Positions 1 to 11,300 of a stretch of 64,000 nt of DNA are shown piece by piece; within the stretch, counting starts at the first letter, position 1, and each line of letters opens with the position of its first letter. The notes under the pieces were generated by a model. That model was not told the DNA's origin, ran no database searches, and saw only the letters and a list, made by a program, of their open reading frames with translations. The position numbers and the translations under genes are program-made. Source of the stretch: Hemerocallis citrina (Eukaryota > Streptophyta > Magnoliopsida > Asparagales > Asphodelaceae); assembly GCA_017893485.1 (NCBI GenBank), contig JACEHZ010000375.1:930001-994000 (forward strand), written 5' to 3'.

Positions 1-1851
1 ACATCGTCTTCTTTTTGGAAACTTTTGACTAACATATTGTCCAATTACACCTCCATGTTCCTGACCATTTGACATATGAAGACCTTATTTACCAGATGCT
101 GATAGGTAGCGCCGACATTTTTCAGGCCAAAAAGCATGACTCGATAGTAGTAGAGGCCCTAATCTATTATGAAAGATGTCTTCAGGGTGTCAAGTGGAAA
201 AATTTGGATCGGATTATACCAGGAGAAAGCATCCATGAAAGTGAGGAGTTCATATCACGACGTGGCGTCGATCAGCTTCTATGCTTGGAAGAGGGAGTGG
301 ATAATCGGACAGACCTTATTGAGATTTGTTAAGTCTATGCACATTCTCCACTTACTGTCAGCTTTCTTAACTATCACCACATTTGCTAGCCACTCAGGGT
401 AGATAACTTCTTGGATGAAGCGTGCGGCTAGGAGTTGGTCGACTTCTTCTTTGACTGCTTGTAGCCATTTGGGAGCAACTTTGCAGTGCCTTTGTTGGAC
501 TTGCTTGGCATCTGGGCTCACACTAAGGTGGTGTATGATTAGGTCTCCAGAATTTCCTGGCATGTCAGCTGCAATCCATGTGATCAAGTCTCGGTTCCCT
601 CTTATATAGGTGATGAGTCGCTCTTTGAGTTAAAGAAGTCTTGCTTACACGAAAACACTTGGTTTGATCTTCTTGAGAGAAATGGATCTCTTCCAATTCA
701 TCCACGGGCTTGAAGTTAATGTGGCTTCTTTCTGGCGGCAGTTTGATGGGATCGAGGGGAAGAACTGAACCCCACATCTTGGCAATGTAAATGCTCGTGC
801 TGCCTTTTGGTTTCTGCAACTTGGCATATGCTTGCTATTATGGAGAACTTCATTTTAATGTGTTATGTGGAGGTGATTTCATGGAATGCTGCTAGGCATG
901 GGCGACCAAATATAGCATTATACGTAGCCATAACATCGGCTACCATGAAGTCTAATGCCTTTATTCTAGTTGTGGGGGCTTTTCCAGATGTCATGTCGAG
1001 TTTTATGATCCCTTCAACTTGAACGGGTGCACCGAGAAGATGTGGAGTGTATAACCAGTGGGCTTGAGCCGGTCTCAGGAGAGGTTGATTGCATCGAATG
1101 TAGCCATGAAGTGAATATTTACTGAGCTATCATTATCTATAAGGATGAGTAGTACCTCATAATTCGCAATGCACATTCTTATAACTCAATGTAGCAGTGA
1201 GGAATCTTGATGCCCTCTAGATCTTTATTTGGGAATGTCACAGGGACGCCCAGGCTCTTGACAGGCAGGTTATTATGTACTGAGTTGACTTCCCTAATGA
1301 AGGCTTTGCAGGAGGAGTTAAATTCTCCTCCTATCGGGCCTCCTTAAATGGATTGGAGAATGGCCATATTTTCTGAGTTGGTTGGCCTCTCCTGGTGCTT
1401 ATTAGCCCCCCAGGCAAGAGGGGTTTCGATGTTGTTATCTTTCTGAACAAATTGAGAGAGGTAGTCTCGACGAATTAGACCTTCAAATTCTTCTTTGAGG
1501 GCTAGGCAGTTTTCGGTGGTGTGTCTATGGTCACTGTGAAATGTACACCGCTTGTTCTTATCCCTTCTCTTGTTGGATGTGGTCATCTTGGGAGTAAGAC
1601 CGACTATTGCGTTTTTTTCAACTGTCATGAGGATGGAAGACACACTTGCATTCAGGGGAGTGAATTTGCCGAAGCATGGTGTTGGAGGAGGACAATGTTG
1701 ATATACGTCGTCTTTATGCAACTTCTTGGGTTCTTCCTCGCTTGCATTCTTCGGTTTATTCGCAGAAGGTGACTGTTTCATGCAATGAAGATAAAAAGCT
1801 TCTTCGGCTTTGATATACTTGTCACTCCTTTCAAGGAGTTCAGTGAAGTCT
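1..1851 (-). pseudogene. Tat/Ogre-lineage Ty3-gypsy polyprotein remnant (gag C-end, protease, RT)
   Basis: Read on the minus strand, the order is that of a gypsy polyprotein. The gag C-terminus (about 1781-1344) has the Tat signature CTFHSDHRHTTENC followed by GLIRRDYLSQFV. A protease region (about 1170-830) has ILIDNDSSVN, where the family has a D-T/S-G active site, so the site looks damaged. Reverse transcriptase (about 819 to the window edge) shows EWLANVVIVKKADSKWRMC, FMDAFSWYNPIQ and FGLKNVGATYQ. Many stops and frameshifts break it, so it is a dead copy. Its gag N-terminal half lies at 6145-7336, beyond an inserted LTR, which shows the LTR came later. RNase H and integrase would lie outside the window. 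The lineage call rests on motif recognition. Confidence 0.85.
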
Positions 1852-3650
1852 TGTCACACCCCGCTTCCCAAAAGTTACGGAATACGAGTACATAATAAAA
1901 GCCCAGCGATTGATTTTCATCATCCATAAGCTATTTCAAGAATCTTTGCAACACATCACATGAATAATCAGAGTCGGAAGCAAAAAGGCACAACCATTCA
2001 TGAATACTTGAAACAATTACCAACAGAAATTTACTTGAAACCAAATACAATATTCTCAAATAAATCAGAGTCTGGAGAAAAAAAATATCCTGGGTCACAT
2101 CGCCCAAATACAGATAATATCTAAATAAACCAAATACACTTTATTCAAGTTCAAGCAACAATGAAAATAATAATAATAAAACAGAATCTCCAGCATCTAA
2201 ATTATCATCTCGCCAATACCTTCAGGCAGCTGACCATGCTGATCTGCAATTAGTAAATTTGCAGGAAAAGGGAAAAAAAAGAAAACAAGTACCCGTCAAT
2301 TGCAAGTCGCGGTTCACAAATAATATAGGATACAAGCACATGGGGAAACTAACTAGCAACATGGTATACTAACAGGTACAGGTAACATATGTCAAGTGTC
2401 AAGTAAACAGGTAACAGGTAAACAGGTAATCAATTATCAAGTAATCAGGTAATCATGTAAATATGTATCAAGTATCAGGTAATCAGGTAATAGGTGTACA
2501 GGTAATAGGTAATCATGTATCAGGTAAACAGGTATCAATTTATGTCATATCAAGTTTTGTTATTTTACTATATAGGTAGCACTTCATGCGCCCCAACTTT
2601 TTATCACATGGTTGCTACAACAAACAGTTTCGCTCAGTAAGATTTCATACTGGAGTCCATAGGATAGTGTACTTAGGTACAGGAAATAGGAACAGGTAGA
2701 ACCTAGTGGTTCTCTTCCGAGTACACCTTCCTAAGGGAAGTAATGCAGTCAGGTACAGGAAACAGGCATAACCTAGTGGTTATCTTCTGAGAACACCTTC
2801 CTATAGGGAAGCATACAATCAGGTACAGGTAAACAGGATCGTGAATCATATAGTCATGAACACGTAACAGGCAGGCAGGACACAGGTCCTTTTCCAAGTA
2901 CACGTGTCTATATTTTTCACTACTAGATCTTTCCCTTAAACCCCGGCTTAGTTACTTTCATTATTATGGTCATCAACAGGCATGAATGGGTACGAAATAA
3001 AGTCAAACTAACATGGTATAATCAGTTTTAGGTTCAGGAAAATAAATCAGCATGCATGAATAATATACATTCACATATACGAGCAAAATAGTCTTTGTTC
3101 ATAATCAGGACAGCAAGATCAATAAGCACTAAAACAGCGATTCTGAACTCTACAGAAATGAAAACCTAGATCCGTCAAAGGATCTGGAAACTACATATCC
3201 ACACAATTCCAACAAGTATAATAAAGTCACATACTAGTTCACAACAACTCAACTCAAAACAAGTTCGAAGACAGACAACATGTTCAATCAGAAATCAGGA
3301 AACCGAATTCAAGAGCATGGAAAAAGCATAAAAACACTTTGAATAAATCCACGAAAAATCTGGGGTAATCCCCTATATGTCTAGAGTCAAAATAACAAGT
3401 TTCATAATATTCCAGTAAGTATAAATCATTCATCAAAAATACCAAAGTAACAAGAAAACAGAGTTTAACGAATCAGGAAATCTCAACACTGCTGTACGAA
3501 AACTAAGATATCTCGCAACCAGTGAATCGAAATCCGATTTCGCCAAAGGGATATGAAAATAGATAGATTTTACTAACTTTCATATTTACAAAGAGTTTTC
3601 ATACAATATAAAGAATTATAGTGAAAATAGGATTCTTTACTGAACAGTAA

Positions 3651-4504
3651 GAGCATCCACAGTCGTTTGCTTATTTGTCATTTTTTCCATTTTTTTTACT
3701 GTAGCTCACACAGTCGTCTGCTATTTTGCCATTTTTTGGCAAAATCGCTACAGTAGAAAGGGGCGAATAGCATTCCATATAGCAAAATGCATATTATAGC
3801 AGACGAAACATCAGGATTATTTAATTGTTATTTTAATTGATCGGACGAAACATGATGTTTCGTCCGAAGTATAAAAAAAAAAAAACAAATAAAATAACCG
3901 TTAAACGAATTTAAGCGTGCGAATGAACATGATGTTTCGTCCCAATGTGAGACGAAACATCATGCTTCGTCCCAATCCAATTTTTTTAAAAAAAAATTAA
4001 TTTTAAAAATTAATTTTGTAAATTTTAATTTTTTTTTTGCAATTATCTAAATTGATTTTTAAAATTTTAAATTGTTTTTGCAAAAAAAAATTACAATTTT
4101 TTTAAAAAATTCTTTTTGCAATTTTTTTTTTACAAAAAAAACTTCCGGAAAATCCGGACGAAGCACCATGCTTCGTCCAGCTACAGTGATTTTTTTGGAA
4201 CATTTTGTAATATTTTTAATTGTTTTTGCAAATTTTTAAATTTATTTTGCAAATTTTTAAATTGTTTTTGCAAATATTATTTACAAACTATTTTTAAAAA
4301 AAAATTTTGCAAAAAAAAACTTCCTTTTTTTCCCTTTTTGGGATGAAACATCATGTTTCGTCCCGTATTTTTTTTAATTGCAGAGTTTCTTTTTTAACGA
4401 CTTTATGCATTTTTTTTGCCATTCGACGACTGTGGATGCTCATCGAATTGGATGGGCAAAATATGCGTTTTGCCATTTTTTACATCGAACGACTGTTGAT
4501 GCTC
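3651..4504. mobile_element. Harbinger/Tourist-like MITE 1, nested in LTR A
   Basis: Terminal inverted repeats start GAGCATCCACAGTCGT on the left and read ACGACTGTTGATGCTC on the right. They are flanked by the 3-bp duplication TAA (3648-3650, 4505-4507), typical of PIF/Harbinger elements. The 854-bp AT-rich interior has no ORF. It carries at least five copies of a GACGAAACAT motif, mostly paired as short palindromes (for example 3841-3867, 13-bp arms). A second TIR-like end lies at about 4427-4440, suggesting a tandem or nested terminus. Confidence 0.85.
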
Positions 4505-5719
4505 TAAGCAAAATACAGCACGAGTAGATTTTAGAAACGAACATGAAAAATCGCATAAAGCTTATTTTTAAAATTTTTATAAAATCTGGGTAGTCCCTAA
4601 CATCAAAAAGAAACACTGAACAAAATATTAGATCATGATAATATGTATAGAATAGTTCTTGAAAATAGTTTATTAACAAAATTCATCCAAAACATAATCT
4701 GGAATTGATCGACACGTCTGTACTAAAACATTCATAACTCGGTCATACGAAATCCAAATCAAGCAAAACCAGTGGGGTTTGAAAATAGACAAAATTATCT
4801 AAAATTCATCTTTTATTTTGGAATCAAGATTCTAACTGTAGCATGGACAAAAACAGCAATCAAAACAGAACACCCAGTAAATACAGATTTCAAACTTCTA
4901 ATCAAAAACATCATAACTTTAAGAATATTGATCCAAACACATCCAAATTTGAAATACTACCTACCAAATATCTAAACATCATGATTTAGGATGACTAACA
5001 TGTCCACACCTATTATTTCACATGGGCATTCAATCAAACACAATTCATACAACATTCACATACATGACTAAAAATCAAGTTTTGGGTAAATTCTAGGTTA
5101 TCTCCTATCAAAATTGGTGTCATAAGTCATTTATGGCCAAATTAATACAATAGAGACAAAACCCATCAAGGAAAAATAAGTTTTTGGTTGTCTCTAGATC
5201 CAACTACACTAGATATGACCTTTTTGACTTGTATCAACCTAATAAATTGTAGTACAAGTTACTTGCCTTATTATGGAGATGAACGCGATGCAAATTGCCC
5301 TAGAAACAAAACCCACGTGCAAAATCCTTTCCAAGCGCAAATCCAAGCAACTACGAACACAACTCCCACACGAACAATCTCTTGATGCAACGAACAAAGT
5401 GGAGAATACCCACTTCAAGAAACACCCCGAAAAGAGATTGATGATGATGATGTTGATGGTGGTTCTTGGTGATGCCGGCTAGCAAGGAGGAGGATGGGGG
5501 CTGTCGGGTTGTATGGAGGTGGGGGTTTGTAGGGTTGTTGATGTATGGTGGTCGGAGGTAGGAGGTTGTGGTGGTCGGCAAGGGGATTGTGGTGGATGGA
5601 GGGCTCGGTTTGGGAGAGGGGTGCAGCCGGGAGCAAGGTAGGAGGGAGGCCGGGATTGATTAGGAGAGGGAGAGAGAGTAATTAGAGATTAGGGTTAGGG
5701 TTTAAGGTGTTAGGGGTAT

Positions 5720-5728
5720 TATATATGG
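5720..5728 (-). promoter_or_regulatory. TATA box of LTR A
   Basis: CCATATATAATACC on the minus strand, directly upstream (in minus orientation) of the GC-rich leader block of the LTR. LTRs 30775-33986 and 38115-41990 have a TATA motif at the equivalent place. Confidence 0.5.
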
Positions 5729-6144
5729 GGTTTAATGTGGACTAATGGGTTGTGAGTATTAGTATGTAGTAATAGGTATACAAATGGGTAATGGGTATTG
5801 GGTAAATAACAAATGGGGATACAATTTATAGTGAATTCTATGGCTCTAGAAAAATCTAATTAGGAGTCAAAATGCATCGGTTTGAAAAATCACCACCAAA
5901 AATTTCATCACATCACAAAAGTATCCAATAAAGTGGACGAGGCCAAAAAATGAGAAAAAGAACCCAAAATGATGAAAACGGACAAAAGCGACGAACAAAC
6001 GCCACAAGGAGCTCAAAATGAAAAAAAATGAATATATATTGAAAACAAATCCAATATACATTCCAGAAAAATACAAGAGAGATAAAAATACACAAAAATG
6101 AAAAATACACTCCAAAATACATAAAATGAAAAACAGGGGTTACA

Positions 6145-7336
6145 AGTCTTTAAGAGGCTTCTTCGTGAGGGAGGCCTTCAGTTCTTTGTGAGTGACGTTG
6201 TGGGGGAAGGCGGCAGCCGCAACAGATGAGTGTAGGAAAGAGATAGACCTTGCTTATGCTGTGATGTGCTTGACAAAGTCGTTCAGCAGCTCTTGTCCCT
6301 TTGTTTGAATCCAACAGGGAAGCGCTCATTTTTTTAGCCTTGCGACTAGTAACGAAGTATGCTATGAAAAGCTCATCGAGTTGGTCGAAGGAGAATATTG
6401 ACTCAGGACTGAGGCGGGAGTACCATTCCCTTTTTTATCCAATCAAAGTTGTAGGGAATGTTTGGCACATGAGCGCATTGGTGGCATTGTAGATTTTAAA
6501 ACTCTCAATATGGTCCGTCTGGTCAGATTCACCAACATATGATTCAAATTGAGGGGCTTTGAAGTTCTTAGGAATGGGTGCATCGAGAATGGATTTGCTG
6601 AAATGAGGTCGAATGGGGCGATAAGCCCTGATTGAGCGATTCACCTCATTCTTTATTTTTTCAAGGCGATCTTCTACTTCTCGGATGCGGCGAAGGACTT
6701 GGTTGTCCTTCATCTTGGATCTAGTTGATTCGCTTGATTCTTCTTCTGTCGAAGGAGTAGAGTGGCGGCTCCATGAGCGTTGACCCTGATCTTGAGTATC
6801 TCAAATAGCTTTTAGGATGTCATGCCTGAAATTTCAAATTCGGCCCTAATGACTGCGGCATTTTGCTCTTTGTTTCTCTCAAGAAGCTATTGACTCCCAT
6901 GAGTCGGGCTTCTTTCTGCAGTGGGCTCCCTATGAGAAGAAGTGTATCTCGATCTTGGCATTCATGGAGAGTTTCTTCTCTGGTTCACTTGATATTCGGC
7001 CCAGGTATACCTTTCATTCAAACGGATCCGAAGATCGGTCCCTTGTTGCCTGGCAATGATGATTTGGTGTAGATCTCTTGACCCCCAGGGATCTCGCAAG
7101 GCCACTGAATTGCTGGAAGGATTATTGACTGAGATATGGCTGTGCAGAAGGCGCTATTCCTGATGGCTTTGGCAGGAGCCCCTAGGTGCCTCTCCGTTGA
7201 CAGAAACTTGACTAGGCTGTTGAGGCGGATCCAGCTGTTGAGGAGGAGTTGGGTCTTCCACGAGAAGAGCTTGCTGGCGAAGGGAGTTTGTTCGACGGCT
7301 TGAGGCCGCTGCTTTCCCTCTTAGTCTCGGTGGCAT
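6145..7336 (-). pseudogene. Tat-lineage gypsy gag, N-terminal part
   Basis: The likely gag start is at 7336, reading MPPRLRGKAAASSRR. Further in (6713-6435) is the conserved Tat gag core: FSKSILDAPIPKNFKAPQF, then SYVGESDQTDHIESFKIYN. The segment joins the gag C-terminal part at 1781-1344 once the LTR at 1852-6144 is disregarded. Frameshifts separate the pieces. The function in an intact element would be capsid formation; this copy cannot make a full protein. Confidence 0.8.
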
Positions 7337-7760
7337 GGTGGGAGAATTCGGTATTTCTTACGGTAAGTTCTGATTTATGAAGTAGATCTGTATAGTTTCC
7401 TACAGACGATGCCAATCTGTTCCTGCTTATTTTTGTGTTGGAGCAAATAGATAGTGAGTTTATATTTTGAAGGAAACTACTAAAGATCGAACATTTGATC
7501 GTCGCCATAAAAAGTTGTTAAAGCTCCTGAGATTATATCTGAAGTGCAGATTGAACACCTTGATCTGAATCCGACAGTTGCGACGCGGCCGATGGACCTG
7601 CAAAAACTCAGAAACACCGGGGATGGCCCCAGTGACAGACCCTCGGACGCTCAATTTAGAACCAGATTGAGAAAGAGAGTTTGAGAAAGAAATTGCAGAT
7701 TACCTTCTGACTGAGGAGGGTGGAGGGTATATATAGGCAAGAGAAAAAGTTAGGAAATTG
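7337..7760 (-). mobile_element. 5' leader, PBS-like site and part of the 5' LTR of the Tat element
   Basis: The minus strand at 7416-7397 reads ATTGGCATCGTCTGTAGGAA, a decayed form of the TTGGCGCCGTCTGTGGGAA leader motif typical of Tat/Ogre elements, so this is the primer-binding zone. A TG at 7437 may be the LTR border. A TATA motif (GTATATATAG, 7728-7737) fits the U3 promoter of that LTR. The outer LTR end was not located. Confidence 0.6.
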
Positions 7761-8451
7761 ATATGAATCCCTAAGATTGATATGAATTCATTATCTCCTA
7801 TTGATTCTCCCCCTTAAGAGATAGACTTTCTTATTTGGGGAAAAGAGATTTTTACAACCCTCATGGGCTGGATGTCTTTTCTAGTGGATCCAGTCACTTT
7901 TAATGAGCGTGAAAGTAGCCTATGTGTTGTTAATGAGCCTGAAGAAGATCCTAATCTGTTAAAGATGTCTATTATGGTTAATCTGTCTGTAAAATTTTTA
8001 GTATCCATGCTGGATTCGCACGACCCTGATTTACTGCTGTTTTACCATCATCAACCTCATTCTTAAGAAACATGTTTAATTATTTTCCAAAAATACTATT
8101 TTCGAGTCTTAAATGCTTTTTATGGCTAAAAAGTACTTTTGGATTCTCCAAAGCAATACATAAGACAGTTCCATTCATTTATGGGACTTGAGCCAAACAC
8201 ATATCCCTTGGTTGATGACTCTAGTTCTATGTCGCGGAAGGCCAGAATTTATCTGAGACGTTAGAATTTGCTTCCCTTACCAATTTATTGACCAGAGTGG
8301 GTAGATACGAGAAAGATAAGAACAGTATATATACAACAATTGTTTGGTTCCGTGGCTTGACTCTGAATTTTTGTTAAGCCCTTGACTTTTTGAAGTCCGT
8401 TATAAGACTCTCAAACAGTACATAGACAACAATAACAATACATATATATCA
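7761..8451. other. No gene seen; probable remainder of the Tat 5' LTR and flank
   Basis: AT-rich sequence with no convincing ORF. It may hold the rest of the U3 of the Tat LTR, but no terminal CA or target duplication could be assigned. Its right edge (8435-8451) is the left target-site duplication of the following L1-like insertion. Confidence 0.4.
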
Positions 8452-10127
8452 GTTTCTCCGTTACCAATAATCTCCTCTTTTAACTCTCTCATTTTGAACC
8501 CATTCAACCATCAACAACTCTCGACTGATTGGTGTGTGGGGCGGCAGCTAGGGTGCGCTGCCGTCGCCGCCCCAGTGCTCTACCCCCGCCATGTTCCCTT
8601 TTCCCCCTCCTTTCTGGTGCGTCGCCGATCTCAGCTTCGACGTTCGACACGATCTCGGCTCTGAGAAGGGGGCCAACTCCCGGTGGTCGATCTGAGGCCG
8701 ACGGCAAGAGGCACCGATGACCCAGATCCGACCCCTCTATGGTTTCGCAGCCCCCCCCCCCCCCCCCCCCCCCCCACGACGACGACGACGACGACGACGA
8801 CGACCCTTGCGATCTGGCTTGGAATGCTAAATCTGTGCGCCGAGGGCCCTGGTCTGGGCTCTACTGTGGGGGCCCGGATGTCGGCAGCCCCCCCCCCCCC
8901 CCCCCCCCCCCCCCCTTCCCTCCCGCCAGCGGATTTTGGATGGGGTTGAATTTGGTGGGCTTTGTTTGTGGTTGGCCCGGTTGTTCTTCGCACTTGCCAT
9001 CATGTCCACACTCTTGGAGTCATTCACGACGATCTGCCGCTGTAATTTGGTGTTTCCGAGAGTTGGTAGTGCGTGTGAAGAAGTCGGGTGTGCTTGGAGG
9101 TGCTATAATCTTCCTCCAATAGGGTTAGGTTGTTTTGCACGATTGCGGAGCTTGGGCCCATAGATGGGGTCCCTCCATAATGTGCGCTCACTTGTCACTA
9201 CTTTCGGGGTGCTTGTCTCAACCGGCGCGGAGCGACTATGTCACGCCAGAGCATCCTCCCGCGCCGGTTGTCGCGAAAACCTTAGATTTGGGGTGCAAGT
9301 GTGTGAGTTTGGTGGTTCGGTTTAGGGGCAGTTGATGGGGTGTGGGATTTGGGTATGGTTGGTCTGGAGTATCCTACGATGTCGCCGGTGAAGTCTTCAC
9401 AACAACTACTATCGGGCTATTGAGTGCACTTCAGCTTAGGCTACTGATTTGTGACAGCATCGTCTTTTCCCTCGAAGTGGGAGTATGAGTCGAGATAAGT
9501 CTGTTTGGTGAGAAATCGTCGGAGAGAGCTTGAGCGTGAGAGAGGTGATGGATCCTCTACACGGCTATCTCTTGAGTGTGGTGGTTGGTGGGGTGAGCGA
9601 GATAGTTGTGTGGTAAGAAATCGCCTGAGAAAGCGCTATTGTATGAGAGGTTAAGGTATCCTCTTCACGGCTATCTCTTTGTTAGCGGTTGTGGGAACTA
9701 CTAGCACGTTTGTAGGAGGTGTGGTGGAGAGGGTGGGAGGGTGTGATCGCTGTGCGTGTGCCGTGGGGTCAGTTTTCATTCTGCGGGGCTTGGGCCCAAA
9801 GATGGGGTTCCCCCAGCGAGGTGAAGGTAGGGATCGGCGGGTGATAAAACCCTGCCAGACTTGTTTCAGGTGGGTATGCATGTGTTGTGGAGGCACTATA
9901 CGAAGCTAAACTGACGTAGTTATAATTTTGTTGGACCGACCTTATTTGTCGGCCCACCCTCCAGGATTGTTGGAGGGAGTTGTTGTCTGTACGCGTCATA
10001 TTGCTTCATATATGTTTTATTTTCTGTATGTAGTTTGTATTTGGACCCAGTATTCTGGGTTTGTTTCGTTATACACTTGTTAATGAAACAGGGTGGCCAT
10101 ATGCCACCTTTTCCCTAAAAAAAAAAA
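8452..10127 (+). mobile_element. ORF-less L1-like (LINE-derived) insertion, copy 1
   Basis: Flanked by a 17-bp direct repeat with one mismatch (ACAATACATATATATCA at 8435-8451, ACAATACGTATATATCA at 10128-10144). It ends in a run of A preceded by AATGAAACAGGGTGGCC and CCACCTTTTCCC, features of target-primed L1 retrotransposition. No endonuclease, RT or zinc-knuckle ORF is present; the ORFs seen are low-complexity. It shares its 3' tail, the GATGGGGTCCC motif and an internal repeat with the copy at 61866-63514, so it is a distinct non-autonomous family. It contains C homopolymers near 8751-8776 and 8890-8915 and a GAC repeat at about 8777-8803. Confidence 0.85.
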
Positions 10128-10339
10128 ACAATACGTATATATCAAAATAGTTCCCAAAATATATCTTTTTGTTGATTATGTACTCTTATTGAGGGTTATT
10201 TCTTGAGGGGTTTATAATAGATTTGGAAAAGTCACAGTTCCTAATAGAACTCAGTATCAAGCCAGGGGACTAAACCTTATTTACCCTAAATTATGATAAA
10301 GAAGAATATTCAAGAGTAAATAAATTAATTTCCTTTTAA

Positions 10340-10942
10340 GAGCATCCACAGTTCGTTGAGGGTCAAAATATGCAAAAATGGATAAATAAATATAGCAAAG
10401 TTACGTTTTGCTGCATGCTACTTTTATAAAAGGTGCGACGGCACTTCAAGTGCAGTCCGAGGAAAAAATTCGTCCTCGAAGTGCAAATAAAAAATTACAA
10501 AAATAATAAAAAATTAAAAAAATATTTCAGAAATTACGAAAAATTACATTAAATTACAAAAAAATTACAAAAAAAATACAAAAATTGCAAATAACCCCTA
10601 CAGGGTGGGACAGCACTTGAAGTGCCGTCCGACAAAAGGGGGGCAAGGGACGGCACTCGAAGTGCCGTCCGAGGGTTTGTGTATTTTTGGGCTTTTTTAA
10701 TTGGAAAAATTAAATTTTTTTCGAGGGACGGCACTTTCCGACAATTAAAAAAATACATTTTTTTGTTGGGATGACACTTGAAGTGCCGTCTCTCATATAT
10801 GCATATTTCTCATTCCGCCTCTCATTTATAGTAATCTTCTGTAGTGGATTATGCATATTATGCATATTTGACCAACGACTGCAGCGCTGTTTTTGATCAA
10901 ATATGCATATTATGCATATTTAGCAAACGACTACAGATGCTC
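10340..10942. mobile_element. Harbinger/Tourist-like MITE 2, upstream of the GST gene
   Basis: The left end is TAA followed by GAGCATCCACAGT and the right end ACGACTACAGATGCTC followed by TCA, so the ends match MITE 1 and the TAA duplication has one mismatch. The 603-bp interior is non-coding and repeats a palindrome built on GACGGCACTTGAAGTGCCGTC (about 10436-10462, 10606-10632, 10647-10674, 10770-10794). It sits about 270 bp upstream of the GST TATA box. Confidence 0.8.
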
Positions 10943-11216
10943 TCAGGGGCAAGAAATCTCACATTTATTAAAGAATTCCAACTGTTTAATACACAAGTGT
11001 CCAATCCTTTTTTATATTCTCCAGTATCAAAACCTAGGAAAATCATGCATTTACATTGCGTTTCATGCAGATTTAGCACATGTAAATTTTCGCTTTTTAT
11101 GTCCTCTTTCTCCCCCAGCTAAATCCAAGTACCAAAACCCTTCCTCTAGTGAAGCAAAGTATATCTTCTGTTAATATTCCAAAAATGAAGTATTATTCTG
11201 TTCATTAGAAAATGGC

Positions 11217-11223
11217 TATAAAT
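11217..11223 (+). promoter_or_regulatory. Candidate TATA box of the GST gene
   Basis: TATAAAT in the context GGCTATAAATTGGC, 78 bp upstream of the start codon. This leaves room for a 5' UTR of about 50 bases. No other promoter element can be assigned with confidence. Confidence 0.55.
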
Positions 11224-11300
11224 TGGCTAACTCCAAACATGCAAACCCCACAATCAACCTTACAGCAATATTAAGAGTTAGTTTTGTCAGATACAAATTA

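Larger units (their letters stand above)
1852..6144 (-). mobile_element. Solo LTR A, 4.3 kb, chromovirus-type, inserted in Tat gag
   Basis: Begins TGTCACACCCCGC and ends GGGGTTACA on the plus strand. It is flanked by a perfect 5-bp duplication AGTCT (1847-1851 and 6145-6149), with gag sequence on both sides. No internal coding region is present, so it is a solo LTR or an exceptionally long single LTR. Both ends match the 5' LTR at 30775-33986, so it belongs to the same subfamily, read on the minus strand. Reading minus, it has a TATA box (about 5728-5720), a GC-rich leader (about 5640-5460), an AAG|GCAAGT splice-donor-like site (5261-5267), the conserved block around 2911-2955, and a zone of short CAGGTAAT-like repeats (2370-2540). 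Confidence 0.9.

Noticed and set aside
5685..5706. Telomere-like TTAGGGTTTA-type repeat
   Set aside because: Only two imperfect units within the LTR leader; too short for an interstitial telomere.
8739..9122. ORF with polyproline and polyaspartate
   Set aside because: Translation of C homopolymers and a GAC repeat inside the L1-like insertion; no domain and not shared with copy 2.
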